Source: Methyloversatilis sp. (lineage in GTDB: Bacteria; Pseudomonadota; Gammaproteobacteria; Burkholderiales; Rhodocyclaceae). From it: 64,000 nt of DNA. Location of the stretch: NCBI RefSeq assembly GCF_030696805.1, contig NZ_JAUYRO010000092.1:62001-126000 (forward strand), written 5' to 3'. Below the pieces are notes generated by a model. It had not been told where the DNA came from. It was given only the letters and a program-made list of their open reading frames with translations, and searched no databases. Below are positions 18,021 to 28,665 of the stretch, piece by piece. The position numbers and the translations under genes were made by a program. Within the stretch, counting starts at the first letter, position 1, and each line of letters starts with the position of its first letter.

Positions 18021-18421
18021 CCAAGCCATTGCTGCGTACCATCATGTTGATCGACGACAGCGAAGCCGACAATTTCTTCCACGGCCTGCTGCTGGAACGT
18101 TCCGGTCTTGCGTTGCGCCTGGAGGTATTCGAATGGGCGGAGAAGGCGCTCGTGTGGTTTGCCGACAACCCACGCCACGATGTCGATCTCGTGCTGCTCG
18201 ACATCAACATGCCGCGCATGGACGGTTTCGAATTTCTCGACCGCTTTCATCTGCTGCCCGACGAACACAAGGGCGACGCGCGCATCTGCATGCTCAGCTC
18301 GTCACCGCTCGACCACGAACGTGAACGCGCGATGGGCTACCCGCGGGTCGCGGATTTCATCGTCAAGCCGCTGGAGAGTGAAATCCTGCCTCAACTTGCG
18401 AGGGTGCGCACCATCCGCTGA
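18017..18421 (+). CDS. single-domain CheY-like response regulator
   Basis: A 134-residue receiver domain without an output domain. The acidic pair is DD in MLIDDSEADN, the phospho-acceptor Asp is in VLLDINMPRMDG (about residue 58), the switch Ser is in MLSSSP, and the conserved Lys is in IVKPLES. This is the RcpA-like type that pairs with phytochrome-like kinases. The start overlaps the kinase stop (ATGA). The 3' end overlaps the convergent GNAT gene by 31 nt. Confidence 0.93.
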   Translation: MTKPLLRTIMLIDDSEADNFFHGLLLERSGLALRLEVFEWAEKALVWFADNPRHDVDLVLLDINMPRMDGFEFLDRFHLLPDEHKGDARICMLSSSPLDHERERAMGYPRVADFIVKPLESEILPQLARVRTIR

Positions 18422-18819
18422 TGCTCGATGCCGACTTCGTCGAACGTCGGCCCCTCGGCGGTGAATCCGGCCTTTTCGTAGAAGCCGGTGGCATGTATCT
18501 GGGCGTGCAACTGCAGCAAGGGCATGCCGCCCTGTTGCGCCGAGTCGATCAGCGCATCGAGAATGGCGCGGCCGATTCCCTGCCCTCGCCAGGCCGCCTG
18601 TACCGCCATGCGACCGATATGTCCGTCCGGCAGCAGACGTCCGCAGGCCACCGGCGCGCCATCGACGCACGCCAGTGCATGCCGGCTGATCGCGTCGTCG
18701 GCGTCCCACTCCAGCTCGTCCGGGATGCCCTGTTCGACGATGAACACCGCCTCGCGCACCGTCCTGAGCGCCGGCTCGAGCGTTGCCCAGCCCCCGACAA
18801 CGACAGTCAGCGCGCTCAA
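18391..18819 (-). CDS. GNAT family N-acetyltransferase (TTG start)
   Basis: A 142-residue GNAT domain of the ElaA/YjcF type: REAVFIVEQGIPDELEWD at the front, the acetyl-CoA loop in AVQAAWRGQGIG (Q/RxxGxG), and HAQIHATGFYEKAGF near the end. Substrate unknown. No ATG is available at the right place. The frame can start at TTG 18819, which overlaps the stop of the L,D-transpeptidase gene (TTGA), an arrangement that favours coupled translation. The 3' end overlaps the convergent response regulator gene. Confidence 0.8.
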   Translation of the reverse strand: MSALTVVVGGWATLEPALRTVREAVFIVEQGIPDELEWDADDAISRHALACVDGAPVACGRLLPDGHIGRMAVQAAWRGQGIGRAILDALIDSAQQGGMPLLQLHAQIHATGFYEKAGFTAEGPTFDEVGIEHQRMVRTLAS

Positions 18820-19294
18820 TCGCGGATTTCCACCGCCGATCCGGTCGGCACCAGTTCGAACAGTTCGATGATGTCGCGGTTGCGCATGCGCACGCAACCT
18901 ATCGACCCGGGCACCCCCATCTCGGCCGTGTCCGGACTGCCGTGCAGGTAGATGAAGCGGCGCATCGTGTCGACCTCGCCCAGGCGGTTGAAGCCCGGCT
19001 CGCAACCGGACAGCCACAGGATGCGGGTCAGTATCCAGTCCCGGCCGGGCTGACTGGCCGCGAGCTCGGGCGACCAGACTTCGCCGGTCGGGCGGCGCCG
19101 CCCGAACACCGTGTTGACAGGCACATCGCCACCGATGCGCGCGCGGATGACGTGGCGTCCGCGCGGTGTGCAATAGCTGCCGCGCTTCTCCCCGCTGCCG
19201 TTGCGCGCGGTGGATACACGGTAGCGACGGATCAGCACATCGCTATCGTCGTACAGCTGCATCCACTGGGTGGGGATGTCGAGCGCCAGGCGCA

Positions 19295-19295
<1 letters not shown>
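18816..19295 (-). CDS. L,D-transpeptidase (YkuD domain) without signal peptide
   Basis: A 159-residue YkuD domain. The catalytic motif is seen as IYLHGSPD, then PGSIGCVRMRN with the nucleophilic Cys at about 133. YkuD enzymes make 3-3 peptidoglycan cross-links or attach lipoproteins in the periplasm. Here the start at 19295 (MRLALDIPTQWMQL) leaves no signal peptide or membrane anchor, so either it exports by another route or it acts differently. The ATG overlaps the tadA stop (TGATG) and the stop overlaps the GNAT start. Confidence 0.85.
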
Positions 19296-20693
<1,398 letters not shown>

Positions 20694-20721
20694 AAGCGAA
20701 AGACCTCTTTGACCAGGAACA

Positions 20722-21585
20722 TCAGGGCTCGTTCATCACCGAGCCGACGACGGTGGCACTCGCGGTGACCAGTTCGTCGGCCAGGCGATGCAGGCGCGAT
20801 GCACGGCTCACGTTCTTGCGTGCCACCATCAGCGCGCCACTGGCTCGCACGGCGATGGTCTGTGCGTCGGCGTATTCGGCGCCCGCCGGCGTATCGATCA
20901 GGATCACGTCGAAATCCTTCGCCAGCTGGGCAAGCAGCTGGCTGAACATCGGTCGCGACAGCAACTCCTGCGGGTTCGGCGGCACGGCGCCCGCCGGCAT
21001 GACGCACAGGTCAAGCAGCGCCGGGACGCGTTGCACGGCTTCCGGGCCACCGCGTCCGGCCAGCGTTTCCGACAGGCCGAGCCGATTGCTGACGGAAAAC
21101 ATCGTGTGCTGGCGCGGATTGCGCATGTCGGCATCGATCAGCAGCGTTCGCTCGCCCAACTGCGAAAAAACGACAGCCAGATTGGCGGCGATGAAGCTGC
21201 GCCCTTCGCCACGTTCCGGGCTGACGATGGCCAGCGTCTTTCGCTCGGCTTCGGCATCGAACCAGCGCAGCATCAGCTGGCTGCGCAGCGCGCGCAATTC
21301 TTCAACCTGGTGCGTGAAGGGACGATAAGCCGCGACGACCTCGTCGCTGACACTGCTTTCGCCAGATTGCAGGAAGGGGTAATCGAACTGACGCGACAAC
21401 GCAAACTGGATGTCCGATTCCTTCAGCAGACCGAGCGAGATCGCCGCGTCGCCAAAGCGCAGACCACCGTCGCGCTGAGCGCGCAGGATGCGTTCGGCAC
21501 CGTCCGGGCTGAGCCGCCCGGCGTCGATGAGGATGGCGCCGATGGCCCGGCCGGAGCCGGTGTCGAGCGAAGTGGATGCATTCAT
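20722..21585 (-). CDS. epsG: EpsG-type chain-length tyrosine-kinase-like ATPase
   Basis: A 287-residue protein. Residues 1-85 resemble the N-terminal domain of type II secretion/MshE ATPases ([20 protein letters not shown]); residues about 110-287 are a BY-kinase/MinD-like ATPase ([13 protein letters not shown] as Walker A', [10 protein letters not shown] as Walker B). The Walker A is SPERGEGRS: Arg stands where Lys is canonical. The C terminus (SVMNEP) has no tyrosine cluster. It normally partners EpsF in controlling EPS chain length. The start at 21585 is the second in-frame ATG (an upstream one lies at 21630). Confidence 0.88.
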   Translation of the reverse strand: MNASTSLDTGSGRAIGAILIDAGRLSPDGAERILRAQRDGGLRFGDAAISLGLLKESDIQFALSRQFDYPFLQSGESSVSDEVVAAYRPFTHQVEELRALRSQLMLRWFDAEAERKTLAIVSPERGEGRSFIAANLAVVFSQLGERTLLIDADMRNPRQHTMFSVSNRLGLSETLAGRGGPEAVQRVPALLDLCVMPAGAVPPNPQELLSRPMFSQLLAQLAKDFDVILIDTPAGAEYADAQTIAVRASGALMVARKNVSRASRLHRLADELVTASATVVGSVMNEP

Positions 21586-21598
21586 TCCAGAGTGTCCT

Positions 21599-22987
21599 TC
21601 AGGCTGCGGCTGCGCGGGCGCGCTTGGCACCCTTGCCGAATTTGGCGGTCGAAATCAGACCCAGTACGGGCACCCCGAGAAGCTGCTGCAGATCATCATC
21701 ACCGCGGATGCGCTGGTCGAGCAGTTCGAGCAGCAGTACGGTACCCACGGCGAGCAGCACACCGAGGAACACGGCGACCAGCGTGTTGAGCAGCAGGTTC
21801 GGGCTGGAATGTTCCAGCGGCGGCGAGGCCGGCGTCAGCACAACGATATTGGTCTGCGTGGTCTGGCTTTCCAGGCTGGTCTGCGTGAAACGCTGCGCCA
21901 CTGCGTCGTAGGCGCGCTGCGCGCTTTCGACCTCACGCTGGAGGACCGCCAGGTCATCACGTTGCTTCTTCAGTTCCAGAACCTTGTCTTTCTGCGCCGC
22001 CAGGGATGCCTTGACCTCGGCTTCACGTTGCACATTGACCCGGTTGCTGGTGCCCAGCGTGCTGGCGACCTTCTTCATTTCCGCATCGAGCTTGGCGCGC
22101 AGCGAATCGACCTCGCCCTGGGCGCGCTGGTACTCCGGATGATTGCGGCCGAAGCGCTGGCTGGCGTCGGTCATCCGGGCCTCGCCGCGTGCCAGCTCCG
22201 ACTTGAGCCCGATGATGAGCGAATTCTGCTGCACTTCCGGCAGCGTCTCGATCTGCGACTGACTGACCTGTGCCTGACGCGACGCACTGTCGCTGCGCTG
22301 CGCCTGGATCGCGGTGTACTGGCTCGACAGCTCGGCGAGACGGGCATTTTCGATATCGAGCCGCTCGTCGGTATTAACGATACCGCTTTCCTTCTGGAAC
22401 TCCGACAGCTTGGTCTGCGCCTTTTCAAGCTCTTCGCGCAACGACTTCGACTGGCCGGAGAACCAGGCGGCGTACTGCTTGGCCGGCTCGATCTTCAGTT
22501 CGAGATTGGTATCTATGTAGGCCTGGGCAAAGGCGTTTGCCACGGCAGCGGAGAACGCGGGATCCTGGCCGGAAAACGCGATCGACAACACATTCGATTC
22601 GCGCGACGGACGCACATCAAGCTTCTTTTTAAGCAATTCGGCGAAGTAGGCATCGATCGAGCCTCTGCCATCGGTCGCCTCGCGCCACTGCTCGACCGCC
22701 TGCGCACTCTTTTCGAAACCGAGCACCCGCACGACGCGCTGAGCGACGCGGTCCGAGGTCACGATGTCGATCTGTGTCGCCATGTAACCTGGCGACACCA
22801 GGCCCGGCAGCGTGACGCCGAGAATCGGATCCGGCGACTTGACATCGATCAGCACAGACGCTGCCGATTCGTACTGTTTGGGCAGTACGAGACTCACCGC
22901 CACGGTGGTTGCAACAACCACGAAAAGCACGGCGAGCCCGACCAGCCAACGTGCGCGAAGAATCAGAAGAAACTGCTGGAAAGTCAT
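21599..22987 (-). CDS. epsF: EpsF polysaccharide chain-length determinant (Wzz/PCP family)
   Basis: A 462-residue co-polymerase: first transmembrane helix about 14-36 followed by the Wzz motif region (SAASVLIDVKSPDP), a long periplasmic coiled-coil core (about 170-380, rich in Glu/Gln/Lys heptads), and a second helix about 405-428 preceded by the PCP proline motif ASPPLEHSSPN. It controls glycan length together with EpsG, whose start lies 13 nt downstream. It lacks a kinase domain, so the kinase function is split between two genes as in other exosortase-B loci. Confidence 0.93.
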   Translation of the reverse strand: MTFQQFLLILRARWLVGLAVLFVVVATTVAVSLVLPKQYESAASVLIDVKSPDPILGVTLPGLVSPGYMATQIDIVTSDRVAQRVVRVLGFEKSAQAVEQWREATDGRGSIDAYFAELLKKKLDVRPSRESNVLSIAFSGQDPAFSAAVANAFAQAYIDTNLELKIEPAKQYAAWFSGQSKSLREELEKAQTKLSEFQKESGIVNTDERLDIENARLAELSSQYTAIQAQRSDSASRQAQVSQSQIETLPEVQQNSLIIGLKSELARGEARMTDASQRFGRNHPEYQRAQGEVDSLRAKLDAEMKKVASTLGTSNRVNVQREAEVKASLAAQKDKVLELKKQRDDLAVLQREVESAQRAYDAVAQRFTQTSLESQTTQTNIVVLTPASPPLEHSSPNLLLNTLVAVFLGVLLAVGTVLLLELLDQRIRGDDDLQQLLGVPVLGLISTAKFGKGAKRARAAAA

Positions 22988-22999
22988 GAATTCATCCGA

Positions 23000-23812
23000 T
23001 CAGAAAAGGCTTTCGCGCACATACACGACATCATCACTCAGCAGTGGCAACGCCATTTCGGGTTCCATCGTATCAACCTGGCCCGAAGCGTTGCGGCGAT
23101 GCAACCGGATCCGCTTGTCGGTGCCGCGCAGCGTGATGCCGCCACCCTGGGCGAGTGCCTGCATGACCGACATGCCGCGCTCCAGGCGATACGCCCCCGG
23201 GCGATTCACCTCGCCGTAGATGTAGAACACGGGCGCACGATGCACATACAGCATGTCTCCGCCCTGCACCGCGATGTCCGACTTCATGCCATCCGGCTGG
23301 AACAGCGACGGGACATCGACTTCCATGCGGAACGGCTGACCGTTGCGCGTACCGACCAGCGTCACGACGTCTGCACCATTGACTGACGCACCGCCGGCAA
23401 TGGCCAGGATGTCGGTCACTGTCGTGCCGGCGATCTCGATCGGGTAGCGGCCCGGGCGATTCACCTGCCCGAGTACCGAAACCTGGTTTCCGCGTATCTG
23501 AAGCACCAGCACATTAACCTGAGGCTTCAACACGAAGCCGCCTTCACGCAGCTTGTCCGCGATCAGCTTTTCGGTCGCCGGCAGCGTGAGGCCGCCGACG
23601 TTGACCGCCCCGATCAGCGGATAGGTGATGCTCCCGTTCTCGGTTACCCGCGTTTCGACGGTGAGATCGGGATTCTGGAACACGGTCACGCGAACCACGT
23701 CGCCGGAACCGAGTGCATATTCACGGGCATCGACCGCATGGGCCATCGGCAGCAGGAGTGCGCTGAACCAGAGTGCACACAGCAGGCGCAAAAACTTCGT
23801 CATGGTGGACAT
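23000..23812 (-). CDS. epsE: EpsE polysaccharide export protein (OPX/Wza-like)
   Basis: A 270-residue exported protein with a signal peptide (about 1-26, cleavage after AHA), a poly-export domain (about 30-115, YALGSGDVVRVTVFQNP), and two SLBB-type repeats containing VSVLGQVNRPGRYPIE and FYIYGEVNRPGAYRLE. OPX proteins form the outer-membrane exit channel for the polysaccharide. No lipobox Cys is present, unlike Wza. It lies 12 nt upstream of epsF on the same strand. Confidence 0.93.
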   Translation of the reverse strand: MSTMTKFLRLLCALWFSALLLPMAHAVDAREYALGSGDVVRVTVFQNPDLTVETRVTENGSITYPLIGAVNVGGLTLPATEKLIADKLREGGFVLKPQVNVLVLQIRGNQVSVLGQVNRPGRYPIEIAGTTVTDILAIAGGASVNGADVVTLVGTRNGQPFRMEVDVPSLFQPDGMKSDIAVQGGDMLYVHRAPVFYIYGEVNRPGAYRLERGMSVMQALAQGGGITLRGTDKRIRLHRRNASGQVDTMEPEMALPLLSDDVVYVRESLF

Positions 23813-23874
23813 ATCCAGGTGATGAAGGTGACTGAAGCCCTCTGGAAGAGGGCCGGAAAGCGCGGCCGGGCGTC

Positions 23875-24825
23875 CTACTTGAGGCCCGACAGGCCCTTGT
23901 CAACCGCGGTGCCGGCATCCGGCGACGCAGCCGGAGGCGCTTCGGTCGTCGATACCGGCGCAGTGGCTGTCGCCGGCTCATCGGCTGGCGCGCTGAATTC
24001 ACCGAGGTATTCGATCTTGCCCGTGTCACGCAGCTTCTTGACCTCGGCCTTCGCCAGTTCGGTCTTGCGCTGATTGAGCAGGAACTGTTCGATCACCGGC
24101 TGGGCGCCCTTCTCGTCGACCGGCACGCTGCGCGAAGCCGCCACTTCAAGCAGCAGTATCGTGTTGCCGGAGCGGATGATGCCGACCTGACCATCCTTGA
24201 GCTTGTGTATGTTCTTGACCATTTCCAGCGGCAACTGCTCGGCCGGCTTGGTCACTGCGTTGGCCGTGAAGCGCACGTTCTCCGACCGCAACCATTCTGC
24301 AACCTGTTGCATGTTGCGCGGTTCCGCCATGTACCCCTGCAGCTTCGGCATGAATTCCGGGCCGGCCTGGATCGCAAGTTCGCGCAGGCTGAAGATGCGA
24401 CGTTCGGAAAACAGTTCGGGATGTTCGGCGTAGTAAGTGCTGATATCGGACTCGGTCGGCTTGGGCGCAACCGCCGAAACCTGTTCCAGGTAGGCGCGGG
24501 AAAGCACCTCGCGCTTGGCCGCTTCGATCGCCTGCAGGGTTTTCGGGTCGCGGTCGAGCTTCTTGTCGATCGCCTGCTGCACGAGCAATTCCTGGTCGAT
24601 CAGTCGTTCCAGCACCTGACGGCTCGCGGCCTTCGCCTGTTCGGGGCTGCTCACATTGGTGCGCTGCATGACCTGGTTGATCTGATGCACCGACACTTCA
24701 CCGCCGTTCACCTTGACTGCGACCTGTGTCGCGACCTTCTTGTCACCGCTCTCTCCGCCGCACGCCGCCAGCATTGCCGTCGCCAGGATGGAAAGAACGA
24801 GTGCTCGACCTGCGTGGTGTGACAT
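23875..24825 (-). CDS. epsD: EpsD lipoprotein, SurA/PpiC-like peptidyl-prolyl isomerase family
   Basis: A 316-residue lipoprotein: signal peptide with lipobox MLAAC (Cys about 20), a SurA-N-like helical chaperone region (about 45-150, ending TESDISTYYAEHPELF), a parvulin-like domain (about 150-260), and a Pro/Ala/Thr-rich tail. EpsD-type proteins accompany exosortase-B EPS operons and are thought to help fold or assemble export components. The start at 24825 (MSHHAGRAL) gives the clean signal peptide; an ATG at 24861 adds 12 residues. It is the first gene of the minus-strand eps run (epsD-epsE-epsF-epsG-xrtB). Confidence 0.88.
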   Translation of the reverse strand: MSHHAGRALVLSILATAMLAACGGESGDKKVATQVAVKVNGGEVSVHQINQVMQRTNVSSPEQAKAASRQVLERLIDQELLVQQAIDKKLDRDPKTLQAIEAAKREVLSRAYLEQVSAVAPKPTESDISTYYAEHPELFSERRIFSLRELAIQAGPEFMPKLQGYMAEPRNMQQVAEWLRSENVRFTANAVTKPAEQLPLEMVKNIHKLKDGQVGIIRSGNTILLLEVAASRSVPVDEKGAQPVIEQFLLNQRKTELAKAEVKKLRDTGKIEYLGEFSAPADEPATATAPVSTTEAPPAASPDAGTAVDKGLSGLK

Positions 24826-25105
24826 GTTGTCCCCGAAAAATTTGTTGCGGATTTGTGACACTTAGGTCGATTGCCAAGATAGCCCAAGTCCTCAAGCATT
24901 AACAGTACCCGCGCAGTGTTACGGCGCCATTGCGTGAAATGTTTCCGTAATGGAGCGGACTCCGGATGCGCGTTTGCAGAATGTTTCAAGTCCGGACGCG
25001 CGCTCACCTGTTGTCTTTCCATCCTGGTGGGTGCGCTGTCTGGCGGGTGTGGCGGGTGTGGCCGCACAGGCTAGAATCGGCGCTGACCCTGCATCCGGTT
25101 TCACC
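24826..25105. promoter_or_regulatory. divergent intergenic region upstream of the eps run
   Basis: 280 nt between epsD (minus) and the MazG-like gene (plus). It contains the most AT-rich stretch nearby (24836-24900), as expected for the promoter of the eps run, but I could not assign -35/-10 or -24/-12 elements with confidence. No small gene is evident. Confidence 0.4.
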
Positions 25106-25435
25106 ATGTCCATTCCAGCCGAATCATTTCTCAGCGCCCTGCAGGTTTTCGCGGCCCATGAACGCATGGATCCGCTGATGCTGCTGTGCAAACTTACCGA
25201 AGAATGCGGAGAACTGGCCGAGGCTGTGCTGGTCGAGCGCGGTTTCAAGCCGCACAAGACGCTGGAGCCTGAAGCCGCCATCGCCGAAGCCGCAGACGTG
25301 CTGTTGTGCATGTTGCTGGTTCTGAGCCGGCTTTACCCGGGACTGACACCCGAACAGCTGGCCACCCGGCTGTCGCAGCGAGCCGACGACAAACTCGCGC
25401 GCTACGTCGCGCGCCAGCCCGCACTGCGGGCCTGA
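25106..25435 (+). CDS. MazG-like nucleotide pyrophosphohydrolase domain protein
   Basis: A 109-residue all-alpha NTP-PPase domain. The metal-binding pattern ExxE...ExxD is visible as KLTEECGELAEA and AAIAEAADVLLCM. MazG-like enzymes hydrolyse non-canonical or excess (d)NTPs to NMP and pyrophosphate. The start at 25106 (MSIPAESFLSAL) fits the domain boundary; a longer reading from 24950 is Arg/Pro-rich and unlikely. The DUF3301 gene follows 6 nt after its stop. Confidence 0.8.
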   Translation: MSIPAESFLSALQVFAAHERMDPLMLLCKLTEECGELAEAVLVERGFKPHKTLEPEAAIAEAADVLLCMLLVLSRLYPGLTPEQLATRLSQRADDKLARYVARQPALRA

Positions 25436-25441
25436 GCCACC

Positions 25442-25753
25442 ATGCCTGTTTTTGAACTCAGCGCACTGCTGGTCATCGGAGGCTTGATATGGTTGTGGCT
25501 GGACAGCCTCAGCGCTCGCGAAATCGGCATGGAGGCGAGCCGGGCAGCCTGCCACGCTGATGGCGTGCAGCTGCTCGACGACACGGTGGCCATCCGCAAG
25601 GCCTGGCTGGCACGCGACGACAACGGACAGATGCGCATCCAGCGTACCTATGGCTTCGAATACAGCGATGACGGCACACGACGCCGGCAAGGGTCGGTCA
25701 CCTTGATCGGCAAGCGGGTCGTCGCGCTATACATCGCACCCCACATCATCTGA
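25442..25753 (+). CDS. DUF3301 family membrane-anchored small protein
   Basis: A 103-residue protein with one N-terminal transmembrane helix (about 7-21) followed by LSAREIGMEASRAACHADGVQLLDDTVA, broken here only by description: the conserved core is ARE, then the Ala/Cys helix, then QLLDDTVA. This matches DUF3301, found across beta- and gammaproteobacteria with no assigned function. It sits 6 nt after the MazG-like gene and 40 nt before pabBC. Confidence 0.75.
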   Translation: MPVFELSALLVIGGLIWLWLDSLSAREIGMEASRAACHADGVQLLDDTVAIRKAWLARDDNGQMRIQRTYGFEYSDDGTRRRQGSVTLIGKRVVALYIAPHII

Positions 25754-25793
25754 TACGGCCGACCTTGAACCACCCGAGCACACCCGCCGCCCC

Positions 25794-27596
25794 ATGAACT
25801 TCATACTGGATTTCGCGTCGCCCAGCCGGCTGCCCCGGCGTCTGGTGTTTGGCCCACCGGTGGAAATCGTGCGGGCTGAAACGGCCGCTGAAGTCAGGCC
25901 GGCACTGCAGCGGGTCGCGCAGGCTGCGCGCGACGGTCTGCATGCGACCGGTTTCGTGGCTTACGAAGCGGCGCCGGCGTTCGACCGCGCCGCCCGCGTT
26001 CTGGCGGGCAATACATTGCCGCTGGTGTGGTTCGGCCTGCACGAGGCGCCGCTTGACGCCCCGCCGCATGCGCCGGGCGCCTTTTCGGTGTCCGAGTGGA
26101 CGCTGGACACCCCGCGCGAGCGCTATGAACAGTGCATCGAGGCCATCCATGCCGCGATCCGGCGCGGTGACGCGTACCAGATGAACTACACCATCCGCGC
26201 GCTGGCGTCGTTCGAAGGCGATGCGCAAGCTTTTTACGAGCGCCTGCGGGTCGCCCAGCAGGCAGACTTCTGCGCCTATGCCGACATCGGCAGCCACCGT
26301 ATCCTGTCCGCCTCGCCCGAGCTGTTCTTTTCCTGGCAGGACGGTGTGCTCACGACGCGACCGATGAAAGGCACGGCGCGCCGTGGCCAGCTGCCGCGCG
26401 AGGATGCAGAACTGGCGCGCTGGCTGCGCGATTCGGAAAAGAACCGCGCCGAAAACCTGATGATCGTGGACCTGCTGCGCAACGACCTGTCGCGGCTGTC
26501 GATGCCGGGCGGCGTGCAGGTGCCGCACCTGTTCTCGATCGAAAATTACCCGACCGTGCTGCAGATGACCTCGACCATCACCGCGCGCACGCGCCCTGAA
26601 GTGACGATAGAGGATGTGTTTGCCGCCCTGTTTCCGTGCGGTTCGATCACCGGTGCGCCCAAGCTCAAGGCGATGGACATCATTTCGGATCTGGAAACCA
26701 CGCCGCGCGAGGTCTATTGCGGCGCCATCGGTCATATCGCACCGGGCGGCGGCGCACAGTTCAACGTCGCGATCCGCACCGTCACGCTGGACGTTGCCAG
26801 CGGCCGGATGCGCTGCGGTCTGGGCGGCGGCATCACGTGGGATTCGGTGGCGGCCGACGAGTACGAGGAAGTGCGCACCAAGAGCCGTTTCCTGTCCCGT
26901 GCCGCCCGCAATTTCGATCTGCTCGAAACCTTGCTGCTTGAAGATGGCCAGTACGCGCTGCTCGAACGACATCTTTCACGGCTCGACGCGTCGGCCCGCT
27001 TCTTCGGCTTCGACGCCCCCGATGCGGCGCGTGCCGCACTCGAAGCCCACGCCCGTCGCCACCCGAAAGGCCGCTTCCGCGTGCGTCTGCTGTATGGCGC
27101 CGATGGCACGGTGCGGCTCGACAGCACGGTCGCCGGCAGCACCGGCACGCTCGCATGCAGCGTACGCCTGGCCGTTGAACCGGTGTCGCGCGCCGAACCT
27201 TTCCTGTATCACAAGACAACCCGTCGCTCGGTCTATGACGCCCACTTCTCGCACTGCGTCGGTTCCGCGTTCGATGTGCTGCTGTGGAACGACGCCGGCG
27301 AACTGACCGAATTCACGCGCGGCAATCTTGTGCTCGATATCGACGGCGAACAGCTGACCCCGCCGGTTGCCAGCGGTCTGCTCGATGGCACGCTCAGGCG
27401 CGACCTGGTGGACAGCGGCGTGCTGCGCGAACAAGTGCTCACGCACGCCGATCTTGCCCGGGCGCAACAGATATGGTTCATCAACAGCGTACGCGGCTGG
27501 ATACCGGTCAGCCTCGACGTGAGCCCGGCCGACACCACGCCGGCCCCGGTGCCCGCCTACGCAGATCCGTTCGCCGGCGACCGTGGCGCGGCCTGA
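25794..27596 (+). CDS. pabB: fused aminodeoxychorismate synthase component I / 4-amino-4-deoxychorismate lyase
   Basis: A 600-residue fusion for p-aminobenzoate (folate) synthesis. Residues 1-365 are PabB: RPMKGTARRG with the conserved Lys about 191, RNDLSRL, and CGSITGAPK about 282-290, converting chorismate plus ammonia to aminodeoxychorismate. Residues about 375-600 are PabC: FLYHKTTRR with the PLP Lys about 473 and ELTEFTRGNLVL, releasing pyruvate to give PABA. The glutaminase PabA is not encoded here. The fusion explains why pabC is missing from its classical place next to mltG. The metallopeptidase gene overlaps its 3' end. Confidence 0.93.
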   Translation: MNFILDFASPSRLPRRLVFGPPVEIVRAETAAEVRPALQRVAQAARDGLHATGFVAYEAAPAFDRAARVLAGNTLPLVWFGLHEAPLDAPPHAPGAFSVSEWTLDTPRERYEQCIEAIHAAIRRGDAYQMNYTIRALASFEGDAQAFYERLRVAQQADFCAYADIGSHRILSASPELFFSWQDGVLTTRPMKGTARRGQLPREDAELARWLRDSEKNRAENLMIVDLLRNDLSRLSMPGGVQVPHLFSIENYPTVLQMTSTITARTRPEVTIEDVFAALFPCGSITGAPKLKAMDIISDLETTPREVYCGAIGHIAPGGGAQFNVAIRTVTLDVASGRMRCGLGGGITWDSVAADEYEEVRTKSRFLSRAARNFDLLETLLLEDGQYALLERHLSRLDASARFFGFDAPDAARAALEAHARRHPKGRFRVRLLYGADGTVRLDSTVAGSTGTLACSVRLAVEPVSRAEPFLYHKTTRRSVYDAHFSHCVGSAFDVLLWNDAGELTEFTRGNLVLDIDGEQLTPPVASGLLDGTLRRDLVDSGVLREQVLTHADLARAQQIWFINSVRGWIPVSLDVSPADTTPAPVPAYADPFAGDRGAA

Positions 27597-28665
27597 GGCA
27601 ACGTTGCGTCGCCTGTTGCTGCTGTGCCTGACGCCCCTGATCGTCGGCTGCAACGGCAGCTTTTCGCCGCATTACTACTGGCAGGCGGCCAGCGGACAGT
27701 TCGAACTGTGGCGCCTGGCCAGACCGGTCGGACAGGTCGGCGCCGACCCTGCGACGCCGCACACCTTGCGCGAAAGGCTTGCGCTGGCGGCCGAAATCCG
27801 TGACTGGGCCAGCCGCGAGATGGCCCTGCCGGACAACGGCAGCTACCGTCGCTACGCCGATCTGGGGCGACCCTACGTCGTGTGGAACGTGTTCGCGGCC
27901 GATCCGCTGTCGGTCGAGCCGGCCCAGTCCTGCTTCCCCATCGCGGGCTGCGTCAGCTACCGGGGCTTCTTCAGCGAAGCCGACGCGCGGGCCTACGCCG
28001 AAGCACGCCGCGCTGAAGGCCTCGATGTACATGTCGGCGGCGTGCCGGCCTACTCGACACTCGGCTGGTTCGACGATCCGCTGCTGAACACCTTCATGCA
28101 TTACCCGGAAACAGAACTGGTGCGGCTCATCGTGCATGAACTGTCGCACCAGATCGTCTATGTGCGCGACGACACCGAATTCAACGAATCCTTTGCCAGC
28201 GCAGTGGAAGAAGAAGGCGTCCGGCGCTGGCTGATGCGGCCGGGCAAGGAGGCGCTGCGCGCCGGTTTCGAACGCAACCAGCGCATCCGCGCCGATTTTT
28301 CCGCGCTGGTATTGAAGTACCGTGACGCACTGGATGAGGTCTATCGATCATCGTCGAGCGACGCCGAAAAACGGCAGGAAAAGGCCCGCCTGATCGACGC
28401 ACTCGGCGATGAATACGCCCGCGTGCGCGAACGAGACTGGGGTGGCTTTCGCGGCTATGACCGATGGTTCGCACAGGACATCAACAACGCCACGCTCGCC
28501 TCGATCGGCTTGTACAGCGCGGCCAAACCGGCCTTCACGCGGTTGATCGACGCGTCGCCCGACCTGCCGGCGGTCTGGGCGACCTTGCGCGAACTGGCCG
28601 CATTGCCGCGCGACGAACGCCGCGCCCGCCTCGATCTGCCACCGGCAAAGGACCCGATCCGATGA
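27583..28665 (+). CDS. predicted lipoprotein aminopeptidase (COG4324-type zinc metallopeptidase)
   Basis: A 360-residue protein with a signal peptide and lipobox (LIVGC, Cys about 23) and a gluzincin-like active site: HELSHQ (His about 185 and 189) followed by NESFASAVEEEG supplying the third ligand. It matches the uncharacterised COG4324 predicted aminopeptidases. The GTG at 27583 overlaps pabBC by 14 nt; a TTG at 27604 is an alternative start nearer the signal peptide. Its stop overlaps the apt start by 4 nt (ATGA). Confidence 0.8.
   Translation: MARPEATLRRLLLLCLTPLIVGCNGSFSPHYYWQAASGQFELWRLARPVGQVGADPATPHTLRERLALAAEIRDWASREMALPDNGSYRRYADLGRPYVVWNVFAADPLSVEPAQSCFPIAGCVSYRGFFSEADARAYAEARRAEGLDVHVGGVPAYSTLGWFDDPLLNTFMHYPETELVRLIVHELSHQIVYVRDDTEFNESFASAVEEEGVRRWLMRPGKEALRAGFERNQRIRADFSALVLKYRDALDEVYRSSSSDAEKRQEKARLIDALGDEYARVRERDWGGFRGYDRWFAQDINNATLASIGLYSAAKPAFTRLIDASPDLPAVWATLRELAALPRDERRARLDLPPAKDPIR

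Noticed and set aside
21488-23386. Open frame of 632 codons on the plus strand
   Set aside because: Antisense to epsF/epsE; composition typical of a shadow and no recognisable motif.
23837-23853. 6-bp hairpin between epsD and epsE
   Set aside because: Short stem, no T-run, inside a co-directional run; too weak to call a terminator.
24913-24929. Sigma-54-like GG...GC pattern upstream of epsD
   Set aside because: The GG-to-GC distance is 14 rather than 12 nt, so it does not fit a -24/-12 promoter.
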